The notes under the pieces were generated by a model. It was not told where the DNA came from, did not search any database, and worked only from the letters and a program-made list of their open reading frames with translations. Positions 44,769 to 51,856 of a DNA stretch of 64,000 nt are shown here, in pieces. The position numbers and the translations under genes were made by a program. Source of the stretch: Denitromonas sp. (GTDB taxonomy: Bacteria; Pseudomonadota; Gammaproteobacteria; Burkholderiales; Rhodocyclaceae); NCBI RefSeq assembly GCF_034676725.1, contig NZ_JAUCBR010000004.1:124001-188000 (forward strand), given 5' to 3'. Within the stretch, counting starts at the first letter, position 1, and each line of letters begins with the position of its first letter.

Positions 44769-46069
44769 CAGGGCTCCCGCAGCTACCCACATGTCGTTGA
44801 CACCCCAAGAATGTCGTTGACGATCATGCGCTTGCCGCGCCTCTGTTCACAGCGCCCCGATTTGTGTAGTTTCCTGTCTTTTTGGACGGGCAATGGAAGC
44901 GGACAAATTGATGGCTCTGGTCGAGGTGTTCGAAGGACTCGAGGACTGGCGCAACGCGCAGCAGACGCGTCACCGGCTGGACGAACTGCTTACCGTGGCG
45001 GTGTGCGCGGTGCTCAGCGGCGCCGACGACTTCGAGGATATTTCGCAGTGGGGCAAGGAGAAGCTCGACTGGCTGCGCCGTTTCCTGACGCTGGACTACG
45101 GCGTGGCCTCCTCCGACACCTTCGAGCGGGTGTTCGCACTGCTCGATCCGAAGAGCTTCGAGCGTGCCTTTCGCAGTTGGGTCGCAATGGTGATTCCGGC
45201 GCTTGGTCACGAGCAGGTGATCGCCATCGACGGCAAGAGCAGTCGGCGCACCACGAGCAAGGCGGCGGCAGCGCCGCTGCACCTGGTCAGCGCCTTCGCG
45301 GCCGAAGTGGGCGTGGTGCTCGGGCAAGTGGCCACGCACGAGAAGTCCAACGAAATCACGGCGATTCCCGAGTTGCTGGGTGTGCTGGACATCAAGGATT
45401 GCATCGTGACCATCGATGCCATGGGCACGCAGACGGCCATTGCACGAACGATCCGTGAGCGCGGTGCGCACTACGTGTTGTGTGTGAAGGACAACCATCC
45501 AACGCTGCTCGATTCGATCCTGCTGACCCACGCCGGCGTGGCCGGGCCGCTCGAAGCGGCCAGTACCTGCGAGACACGCTCGCGCGGACATGGGCGCGAG
45601 GAAGTACGTCTGTGCCAGGCCTTCGAGGCCGACGCGCGGCTCTACAAGGCCGAGCAGTGGCCCGATCTGAGAAGCTTGGCCACGGTCAAGCGCACGCGCA
45701 TCGTCGGCGGCAAGAAGAGCGTCGAGCGGCGTCACTACATCAGCAGCCTGCCGCCCGATGCGGACAAGATCGCGCATGCCGTTCGAAGCCACTGGGAAGT
45801 CGAGAATCGGCTGCATTGGTGCCTGGATGTGCAGTTCTCCGACGACTACGCCCGTGCTCGCACCGGACACGTTGCCCACAACATGGCGCTGGTACGCCAC
45901 ATCGCACTGAACCTCATTCGGCTGAACACCTCACGCAAGGCCAGCATCAAGACCAAGCGGTTGCTGGCCGCTACGTCCGATGAGTACCGTGCCGAACTGC
46001 TCGGCTTCGAACCGCAGGACGAGGAGGAGGCGGATGATTGATGACGTTCGCGTAGCTGCGGGAGCCCTG
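44769..46069 (+). mobile_element. ISAs1-family insertion sequence inside intI
   Basis: The element is 1301 bp with perfect 18-bp terminal inverted repeats CAGGGCTCCCGCAGCTAC (44769-44786 and 46052-46069). It is flanked by a 10-bp target duplication GCTGCGATTG (44759-44768 and 46070-46079). One transposase gene fills it, in the same direction as intI. The clean ends and matching duplication show a single, undisturbed insertion after intI codon 148. Confidence 0.95.
44893..46041 (+). CDS. ISAs1-family transposase (DDE_Tnp_1-associated type)
   Basis: A 382-residue transposase. The N-terminal DDE_Tnp_1-associated domain is visible as FEGLEDWRNAQQTRHRLDEL and AVLSGADDFEDISQWG. The catalytic domain has Asp in VIAIDGKSSRRT, CIVTIDAMGTQTAIA with LCVKDNHPTL, and the C-terminal Glu region RSHWEVENRLHWCLDVQFSDD. 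All expected catalytic segments are present and full length, so the gene is probably active. Confidence 0.94.
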   Translation: MEADKLMALVEVFEGLEDWRNAQQTRHRLDELLTVAVCAVLSGADDFEDISQWGKEKLDWLRRFLTLDYGVASSDTFERVFALLDPKSFERAFRSWVAMVIPALGHEQVIAIDGKSSRRTTSKAAAAPLHLVSAFAAEVGVVLGQVATHEKSNEITAIPELLGVLDIKDCIVTIDAMGTQTAIARTIRERGAHYVLCVKDNHPTLLDSILLTHAGVAGPLEAASTCETRSRGHGREEVRLCQAFEADARLYKAEQWPDLRSLATVKRTRIVGGKKSVERRHYISSLPPDADKIAHAVRSHWEVENRLHWCLDVQFSDDYARARTGHVAHNMALVRHIALNLIRLNTSRKASIKTKRLLAATSDEYRAELLGFEPQDEEEADD

Positions 46070-46079
46070 GCTGCGATTG

Positions 46080-46616
46080 AGGGTGAAGGATCTGGATTTT
46101 GACCGCACAGAGATTACAGTGCGCCAAGGCAAGGGCAGCAAGGATCGGCGCGTGATGCTGCCCGACTCGCTGAGCGCACCACTCAAGACTCAGCTACAGA
46201 GGGCGCATTCCATCTGGGAGCAGGATCGACACGACAATGCGCCGGGCGTGTTCATGCCAGACGCGCTTGTGCGCAAGTATCCGCGCGCTGCGCAGTCGTG
46301 GTCCTGGTTCTGGGTCTGGCCTGCGGCTAGGCCGGCGACCGACCCACAAACCGGGGTCGCGCGTCGCCATCACCTTTTTGAGCGGCGCCTGCAACGCGCG
46401 ATCAAGCGCGGCTGCGCGCAAGCGGGGATCACCAAGCAGGCGAGCGTGCATACGCTTCGCCATTCATTCGCAACGCACTTGCTTGAGGCCGGTTACGACA
46501 TCCGCACCGTACAGGAGCTGCTGGGGCATGCCGATGTCTCCACCACGATGATCTACACCCATGTGCTGAACAAGGGCGGGCGCGGTGTGAGAAGCCCGCT
46601 CGATGCGCTGGTTTGA
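46080..46616 (+). pseudogene. intI: intI C-terminal fragment (codons 149 to stop)
   Basis: 178 codons plus stop, beginning RVKDLDFDRTEITVRQGKGS. It carries the integron-integrase-specific insert (ALVRKYPRAAQSWSWFWVW), HTLRHSFATHLLEAGYDIRT, LLGHADVSTTMIYTHVLNKG and a GVRSPLDALV terminus nearly identical in form to class 1 IntI. It lacks the N-domain and the first catalytic Arg and has no own start signal. Confidence 0.92.
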
Positions 46617-46632
46617 GCGCGGGATACGCGCT

Positions 46633-46914
46633 TCATACCGACCAGGGAAAGATCCGGTTGATGTGCCCGCATGCCTTGCTCAGCGCGCCATTTCGCCCGT
46701 GCCGTGAATAGACGGGCGCGCTGGCGTCCGTCATGGCCGTGAATACGCCGCAAAGCGCGACCAGAGACGACAAGCCGAAAAAGAAAACGAGCAAGGCGTG
46801 GTCAAGAAGGTGGCTGATCACTGCGAGGGAGAAGGCGAGCAGGCCCACGGCAAGGAAGATGCCGGGTTTGTGGTGGAGAGGTCGCCTTGCGCGACATTGC
46901 GTGCAGCTCATCAT
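46633..46914 (-). CDS. Hypothetical small membrane protein
   Basis: A 93-residue frame with a Cys pair (CTQCRARRP) near the N-terminus and two hydrophobic segments (GIFLAVGLLAFSLAVISHLL and ALLVFFFGLSSLVALCGVFT). The tail is polar and basic. It sits between the intI stop and the right-hand repeats. The ribosome site is weak and I recognise no homologue, so it may be a small unknown gene or a chance frame. Confidence 0.4.
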   Translation of the reverse strand: MMSCTQCRARRPLHHKPGIFLAVGLLAFSLAVISHLLDHALLVFFFGLSSLVALCGVFTAMTDASAPVYSRHGRNGALSKACGHINRIFPWSV

Positions 46915-47036
46915 CTCGTGCCTGAAAGACCGTTTGGATAGTTAGCCGACAGCGTTCGCACGGACGGGTCGTTGCCATGAATGCAGTGCGGAACCTGCGC
47001 GGGGCGAAGACGGCTGGCCCCGACTGCCGGATATTG

Positions 47037-47083
47037 GTGGGCACGGGGTGCCCACCCTACGCTTTGGCGGGATGAATCCCGCC
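47037..47083. repeat. Hairpin repeats at the right edge of the island
   Basis: GTGGGCA-CGGGG-TGCCCAC (47037-47055) followed by CCTAC and GGCGGGATGAATCCCGCC (47066-47083), ending at the rlmL stop. These are the same two hairpin types found at 36703-36822 on the far side of the integron. The gene-free part of 46617-47083 otherwise shows only the small frame described above. Confidence 0.65.
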
Positions 47084-48235
47084 CTACGGTTTTTCGCGGC
47101 GGTTGGAGCCGGCGAGCATCTTGTATTCGAACACCCGGCACTCCAGTGCACCGTTGAACAGCGGGGTGCGCTTGCTGGCCTTGAGGCGGATGAGCTTGGG
47201 CAGTTCGGGGTCGGCAGAGAGGAAGTAGCAGCGCCAGCCGGCCCAGTTGGCTTTGAGGGCGTCGCCAAGTTTGGGATAGAACTCGGCCAGTTCGGAGGTT
47301 TCGCCAATGCGCACGCCATAGGGCGGGTTGGCCACCATCACGCCTTCGTCGGCGGGCGGGGTGCGTTCGGTCAGTTCGGCCTGCTCCAGGCGCACCATGT
47401 CGGCCAGGCCGGCGGCTTCGAGGTTGATGCGCGCACGCTTGACCTGCACGGCGTCGCTGTCGGAGCCGAAGATGGGCAGGCCGGTGGCGTGGCGGCGGCG
47501 GCCTTCGGCGGCGCGGCGGATGCGGCGCCAGGCAGCTTCGTCGCAGGTCTTGAGCGCTTCGAAGGCAAAGCGGCGGCCGAGGCCGGGGGCGATGTCGAGC
47601 GCGATCTGCACCGCCTCGATCAGGAAGGTGCCCGAGCCGCACATGGGGTCGAGCAGGGCCTCGGTGGGGTGCCAGCCGGTCAGGCGCAGGATGCCGGCGG
47701 CGAGGTTTTCCTTGAGCGGGGCTTCGACCGCAGCCTGCTTGAAGCCGCGCTTGTAGAGCGGTTCGCCGGAGGTGTCGACATACAACATGACCTCATCGGC
47801 GGTGAGGAAGGCATGCACCCGCACGTCGGGGTTGGCGGTGTCGATGCTGGGGCGCGCGCCGCGCACGGCGCGGAAGTGGTCGCACACCGCGTCCTTGATG
47901 CGCAGGGTGATGAATTCCAGGCTCTTGAGCGGCGAGCGACGGGCGGTGACGTACACCCGCATCGTCTGTTCGGGGGTGAACCACTTGGCCCAGGTCACGC
48001 CGTAGGCGAGCTTGTAGATGTCCTGCTCGCCGCGGTAGCGGCCGTGCGCCACCTGCCACAGCACGCGGGTGGCCAGACGGCTCTCCAGGTTGACCGCCCA
48101 GGCCAGCGGCCAGTCACCGGCAAAGGCGACGCCACCGGGCACTTGCCGGACCTGGCTGGCGCCGAGGGCGGTGAGCTCATCCTGCAAACCGGGTTCGAGG
48201 CCACGCGGGCATGGGGCAAAAAAACGTTCAGCCAT
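47084..48235 (-). CDS. rlmL: THUMP-domain class I rRNA methyltransferase (RlmL-like)
   Basis: A 383-residue SAM-dependent methyltransferase related to the N-terminal half of E. coli RlmL, which methylates N2 of G2445 in 23S rRNA. An N-terminal THUMP region (about 50-150) precedes the SAM site (LLDPMCGSGTFLIEA), IFGSDSDAVQV and the catalytic motif MVANPPYGVRIGE. The RlmK half of the E. coli fusion is absent. It ends directly against the hairpin repeats at the island edge. Confidence 0.88.
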   Translation of the reverse strand: MAERFFAPCPRGLEPGLQDELTALGASQVRQVPGGVAFAGDWPLAWAVNLESRLATRVLWQVAHGRYRGEQDIYKLAYGVTWAKWFTPEQTMRVYVTARRSPLKSLEFITLRIKDAVCDHFRAVRGARPSIDTANPDVRVHAFLTADEVMLYVDTSGEPLYKRGFKQAAVEAPLKENLAAGILRLTGWHPTEALLDPMCGSGTFLIEAVQIALDIAPGLGRRFAFEALKTCDEAAWRRIRRAAEGRRRHATGLPIFGSDSDAVQVKRARINLEAAGLADMVRLEQAELTERTPPADEGVMVANPPYGVRIGETSELAEFYPKLGDALKANWAGWRCYFLSADPELPKLIRLKASKRTPLFNGALECRVFEYKMLAGSNRREKP

Positions 48236-48246
48236 GGAAATTCAAC

Positions 48247-48663
48247 TCAGAAAGGTTTGAGGACGACGAGAAACACCACCACGAACAGCACCAGCACCGG
48301 CATCTCGTTGAACACCCGGAACCAGACATGGCTGCGCGCATTGCGCCCGGCGACGAACTGCGCGAGCAGGCGGCCGCAGTAGACGTGGTAACCGATCAGG
48401 CCGACCACCAGCGCGGTCTTGGCATGCAGCCAACCGCCGCCAAAACCGTAACCAAACCACAACCACAGGCCAAACACCACCGCCAGCACGGCCAGCGGTG
48501 TCATGAAGCGCAGCAGCTTGCGCGCCATCAGCAGCAGGCGGTCGCGCTCGGCGGGACTGTCGGCCGGCACCATGGCGAGGTTGACGAAGATGCGTGGCAG
48601 GTAGAACAGGCCGGCGAACCAGCTGACGACGAAGATGATGTGCAGGGCTTTGACGACGAGCAT
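48247..48663 (-). CDS. hemJ: Protoporphyrinogen IX oxidase HemJ / CopD-like membrane protein
   Basis: A 138-residue protein with four membrane helices. The N-terminal VKALHIIFVVSWFAGLFYLPRIFV carries the conserved His that binds haem in HemJ, and LHAKTALVVGLIGYHVYCG carries the conserved Lys region. HemJ oxidises protoporphyrinogen IX in many proteobacteria lacking HemG/HemY. 9 bp separate it from the upstream SDR gene on the same strand. Confidence 0.88.
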   Translation of the reverse strand: MLVVKALHIIFVVSWFAGLFYLPRIFVNLAMVPADSPAERDRLLLMARKLLRFMTPLAVLAVVFGLWLWFGYGFGGGWLHAKTALVVGLIGYHVYCGRLLAQFVAGRNARSHVWFRVFNEMPVLVLFVVVFLVVLKPF

Positions 48664-48672
48664 GAAGGGGTC

Positions 48673-49551
48673 TCAGGGTTGGGCAGGCGGCACGGCGGCC
48701 AGGCCTGCGTGGATGTCGGGGTAGATGAGCGGTGCGCGCAGCTCTCGCTTGATGCGGGCGTTGTCGATCTGTCGCGATTCGCGCATGAAGGACAGCGTCA
48801 GCGGCGAGACGCGCTCGGCGATCTGCGCGCGACTCAGCGCCTCGGGGCGCGGCAGGCCGAAGTGGTCGGCCACCGCATTGAAATAGCCGCCCATGGTCAG
48901 GCGGGTGTCATCGCAGGCGTTCCACACCCGCCCCGCGCCGCCGCGAAACGCGGCGATGGCGCACCAGCGGGCCAGGTCTTGGGCATGGATGTGGTTGGTG
49001 TGCACGTCGTCTTCCGGGCGCAGGATGGGGTCACCGCGCTCGAGGCGGGCCAGCGGCAGACGGTCGGCGGCGTAGATGCCCGGCGCGCGCAGGATGCCGA
49101 CCGACACCCCGCAACGCCGGCCGAATGCGCGCAGCCGGCGCTCGGCATCGACCCGGCGCCCGGCGCGGTCGGAGTCCGGCGACACGGGGCGGGTCTCGGT
49201 CACCCAGGCGCCGTGGCAATTGCCATACACGCCGGTGGTGCTGATATACACCAGCCGGCGCGGCAGCGTGGCGCCCTGCGCCAGCGCGGCGAGCAGATGG
49301 CGGGTGCGCGAATCGACAGCGCCCGTGCGCGGCGGCGGCGCGGCATGCAACACCACATCGGCAATGCCGGCAAGGCGGCGCAGCGTGTGCCGGTTGTCCA
49401 GATCGGCCACCAGCACGCGGGCGCCAAGTGCCCTCAAGGCGGCACGCTGGCTGTCATCGCGTATCATCGCGATTACGCGATATCGCCCGGCCAGCCACGG
49501 TATGGCCCGCCGGGCGACATCGCCGCAGCCCACAATCAGAATCGTTCTCAT
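48673..49551 (-). CDS. NAD(P)-dependent epimerase/dehydratase-like protein
   Basis: An extended short-chain dehydrogenase fold of 292 residues: the nucleotide loop is ILIVGCGDVARRAI (GxGxxxR variant), VLVADLDNR binds the cofactor, and YISTTGVYGN holds the active Tyr region without a strict YxxxK. It resembles YeeZ-type proteins of unknown substrate. It is divergent from the reductase gene at 49581 across 29 bp. Confidence 0.82.
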   Translation of the reverse strand: MRTILIVGCGDVARRAIPWLAGRYRVIAMIRDDSQRAALRALGARVLVADLDNRHTLRRLAGIADVVLHAAPPPRTGAVDSRTRHLLAALAQGATLPRRLVYISTTGVYGNCHGAWVTETRPVSPDSDRAGRRVDAERRLRAFGRRCGVSVGILRAPGIYAADRLPLARLERGDPILRPEDDVHTNHIHAQDLARWCAIAAFRGGAGRVWNACDDTRLTMGGYFNAVADHFGLPRPEALSRAQIAERVSPLTLSFMRESRQIDNARIKRELRAPLIYPDIHAGLAAVPPAQP

Positions 49552-49580
49552 CGCCGCATTATCTCACGCCAGATTTCGTC

Positions 49581-50606
49581 ATGTCCTTTCAGCTCACCAT
49601 CCTGCCGGGCGATCATGTCGTCGCCGTCTCCGAAGACCAGACCCTCCTCGATGCCGCCGCCGATGCCGGCCTGCTGCTGCCGCACAGTTGCCGCGACGGT
49701 GTGTGCGGTGCCTGCAAGGGCAAGATTCTCGACGGCACGGTCGACTACGGCAAGCACGGCCCGCAGACCCTGACGGATGAGGAGAAAGCCGCCGGGCTGG
49801 CGCTGTTCTGCTGCGCCACCGCGCGCAGCGACCTGACCATCGAGTGCCGCACGGTCAGCCGCGCCGACGACATCCCGGTCAAGAAGCTGCCCTGCCGGGT
49901 GCAGGAGATGACGCTGGCCGCGCCGGACGTGATGATCCTCAAGGTCAAGCTGCCCGCCACCGAAACCTTTGCCTTCCGCGCCGGGCAGTACATCGATTTC
50001 CTGCTCGCCGGCGGCAAGCGACGCAGTTTTTCGATCGCCAACGCACCGGCCGGCGCCGACCACCTCGAACTACACATCCGCCAGGTGCCCGACGGCTTCT
50101 TCACCAGCCAGGTGTTCTCGACCATGAAGGTGCGCGACATCCTGCGCTTCGAGGGCCCGCTGGGCAGCTTCTTCCTGCGCGAGGACAGCGACAAGCCAAT
50201 CGTCCTGCTGGCCGGCGGCACCGGCTTTGCGCCGATCAAGGGCATCGTCGAGCACGCCATTGCCAGCGGCATCACCCGCCCGATGACACTGTACTGGGGG
50301 GCGCGCGACCGCGCCGGCCTGTACCTGCACGACATGGCAGCGGCATGGGCGCAGGCGCACGCCTGGTTCAAGTTTGTGCCCGTACTTTCCGATAACATCC
50401 CCAGTGAGCCGTGGACCGGCAGGCGCGGTCTGGTGCATCAGGCGGTGATGGACGATCTGCCGGACCTGGCGGGCCATCAGGTGTATGCCTGTGGCGCACC
50501 GATCATGATCGACGCCGCCCGCCAGGACTTCACCCGACACTGCGCACTGCCAGACGACGCGTTCTTTGCCGACGCCTTTACCTACGCCCTCGAATCGCAA
50601 GCCTGA
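49581..50606 (+). CDS. 2Fe-2S ferredoxin-NAD(P)H reductase (AscD/CDP-6-deoxyglucoseene reductase-like)
   Basis: A 341-residue electron-transfer flavoprotein. A plant-type [2Fe-2S] domain comes first, with CRDGVCGAC and a later Cys in LFCCATARSD. The FAD domain has the RSFSIANAP motif, and the NAD(P) domain has LLAGGTGFAPIKGI and VYACGAPIMIDAA. Annotated relatives reduce CDP-sugar intermediates, but such reductases also serve oxygenases. No sugar genes are nearby, so the partner is unknown. Confidence 0.85.
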   Translation: MSFQLTILPGDHVVAVSEDQTLLDAAADAGLLLPHSCRDGVCGACKGKILDGTVDYGKHGPQTLTDEEKAAGLALFCCATARSDLTIECRTVSRADDIPVKKLPCRVQEMTLAAPDVMILKVKLPATETFAFRAGQYIDFLLAGGKRRSFSIANAPAGADHLELHIRQVPDGFFTSQVFSTMKVRDILRFEGPLGSFFLREDSDKPIVLLAGGTGFAPIKGIVEHAIASGITRPMTLYWGARDRAGLYLHDMAAAWAQAHAWFKFVPVLSDNIPSEPWTGRRGLVHQAVMDDLPDLAGHQVYACGAPIMIDAARQDFTRHCALPDDAFFADAFTYALESQA

Positions 50607-50610
50607 CACC

Positions 50611-51747
50611 ATGAGCCAATCCCTGCTGCTGACCCGCGAACCCGTCGTCAACCGCAACCGCGCGATCACCGCCAACCGGCTGATCGCGCATGCGCCATCG
50701 GTGGCCGACGTGGTCGAGGGGCTGCAGCAGTTCGAAGAAGAGTGGCCGCGCCACCATTCGGTGTTCCTCTCGCTGGGCAAGCTCGTCCCGACGGTCGACC
50801 TGCTCGAGTGGGCAATGCCCGACAACCTGATGGTCGAGATCCCCGCGCCGACCCTCGCACACCCCAAGACCCAGGAGTTGCTCCCGCGCCTCAAGGCAGC
50901 GGGCATCAGCACCTGCCTGTCATGGTATGCGCCCGACACCGCACTGCCGCCCGATGGCGACTGGCGCTTCGTGATCATGGACCAGCGCAAGCCGGCCAGC
51001 CCCCACGGTTGCCCGGGCCTGAGCCTGGCCTGGGGCCTGAAAGACACCCCGGCCTTCGACGACGCCATCCACCGCGGCTTCGACGGCGCTGCCGGCTGGT
51101 TCTTCCTGCAGGGCAATGCCCCGGCCAAGCAGCTGTCGCCCTCGCATGCACAGCTCGTGCGCCTGCTCAACCTGGTCCGCCACAACGCCGACATCAAGGA
51201 GATCGAGGCCGTCCTCAAGCAGGACGTGGCCCTGTCGTACAAGCTGCTGCGCTACATCAACTCGGCCGGTTTCGGCCTGATGTGCGAGATCCAGTCCTTC
51301 CGCCACGCCGTCACCATCCTCGGCTACAACAACCTCAACAAGTGGCTGTCCCTGCTGCTGGTCACCGCCAGCCGCGACCCCGCCGCCCCGGCGCTGATGC
51401 AGGCCTCGATTGCCCGCGGCCGGCTGATGGAGCAGGTGGGCGCCCCCTTCTTCGACAAGGCCGACCACGACAACCTGTTCATCACCGGCGCATTCTCCCT
51501 GCTGCCGTCCCTGCTCGGCACCTCGCTCGCCGACCTGCTCGGCGAGATGAACCTGCCCGAGCCGATCACCGATGCCCTCATCAACGATCAAGGCTCCTAC
51601 GCGCCCTTCCTGAACCTGGCCCGCGCCTGCGAGCGTTTCGACCCCACCCGCCTGCAAGCCGTTGCCACCGAGCTGACCCTCGACCACGACAGCATCAACC
51701 GCGCCCTGCTCTCCGGCCTGCAGTTCGCCGACAGCCTGCAAGCCTGA
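50611..51747 (+). CDS. HDOD-domain signalling protein with degenerate EAL-like N-terminus
   Basis: A 378-residue YuxH-type protein. The N-terminal half (LLLTREPVVNRNRAITANRL to GWFFLQGN) has the shape of an EAL domain without catalytic motifs. The HDOD domain follows (LLNLVRHNADIKEIEAVLKQ, LSYKLLRYINSAGFGLMCEI, FRHAVTILGYNNLNKWLSLL). Such proteins often act in c-di-GMP, chemotaxis or stress circuits as scaffolds. It starts 5 bp after the reductase stop. Function inferred only from domains. Confidence 0.82.
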   Translation: MSQSLLLTREPVVNRNRAITANRLIAHAPSVADVVEGLQQFEEEWPRHHSVFLSLGKLVPTVDLLEWAMPDNLMVEIPAPTLAHPKTQELLPRLKAAGISTCLSWYAPDTALPPDGDWRFVIMDQRKPASPHGCPGLSLAWGLKDTPAFDDAIHRGFDGAAGWFFLQGNAPAKQLSPSHAQLVRLLNLVRHNADIKEIEAVLKQDVALSYKLLRYINSAGFGLMCEIQSFRHAVTILGYNNLNKWLSLLLVTASRDPAAPALMQASIARGRLMEQVGAPFFDKADHDNLFITGAFSLLPSLLGTSLADLLGEMNLPEPITDALINDQGSYAPFLNLARACERFDPTRLQAVATELTLDHDSINRALLSGLQFADSLQA

Positions 51748-51856
51748 GCGCTGCTGCCACGCGCCCGATCGTCACCCGCGACACCTATCACGTCCGGATG
51801 AGGCGGGAGCCTTTAGAATCCGGTCTGCTCAGCCCGACACGATCCGATCGCCCGTC

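Larger units (their letters stand above)
42225..46616 (+). pseudogene. intI: Integron integrase IntI, split by two insertion sequences
   Basis: Tyrosine recombinase that inserts and excises cassettes. Codons 1-5 (ATG at 42225, MASTA) lie left of the IS21 element, codons 6-148 at 44340-44768, and the remainder at 46080-46616. Omitting both elements and one copy of each target duplication gives one 326-codon frame with no stop. The joined protein has the SAM-like N-domain (HYSLRTEKAYVYWVRAYVHY), catalytic Arg in GTGMRLMEGLRL, HTLRHSFATHL, LLGHADVSTT and the Tyr in MIYTHVL. The integron-specific extra helix is present as RKYPRAAQSWSWFWVWPA. It is opposite in orientation to the cassettes, as in canonical integrons. 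As it stands it cannot make functional enzyme. Confidence 0.93.

Noticed and set aside
43224..45458. 744-codon + strand frame spanning IS21, the intI fragment and ISAs1
   Set aside because: It is a chance fusion of the antisense of istA with part of intI and the transposase region; the two elements' ends and duplications explain its parts.
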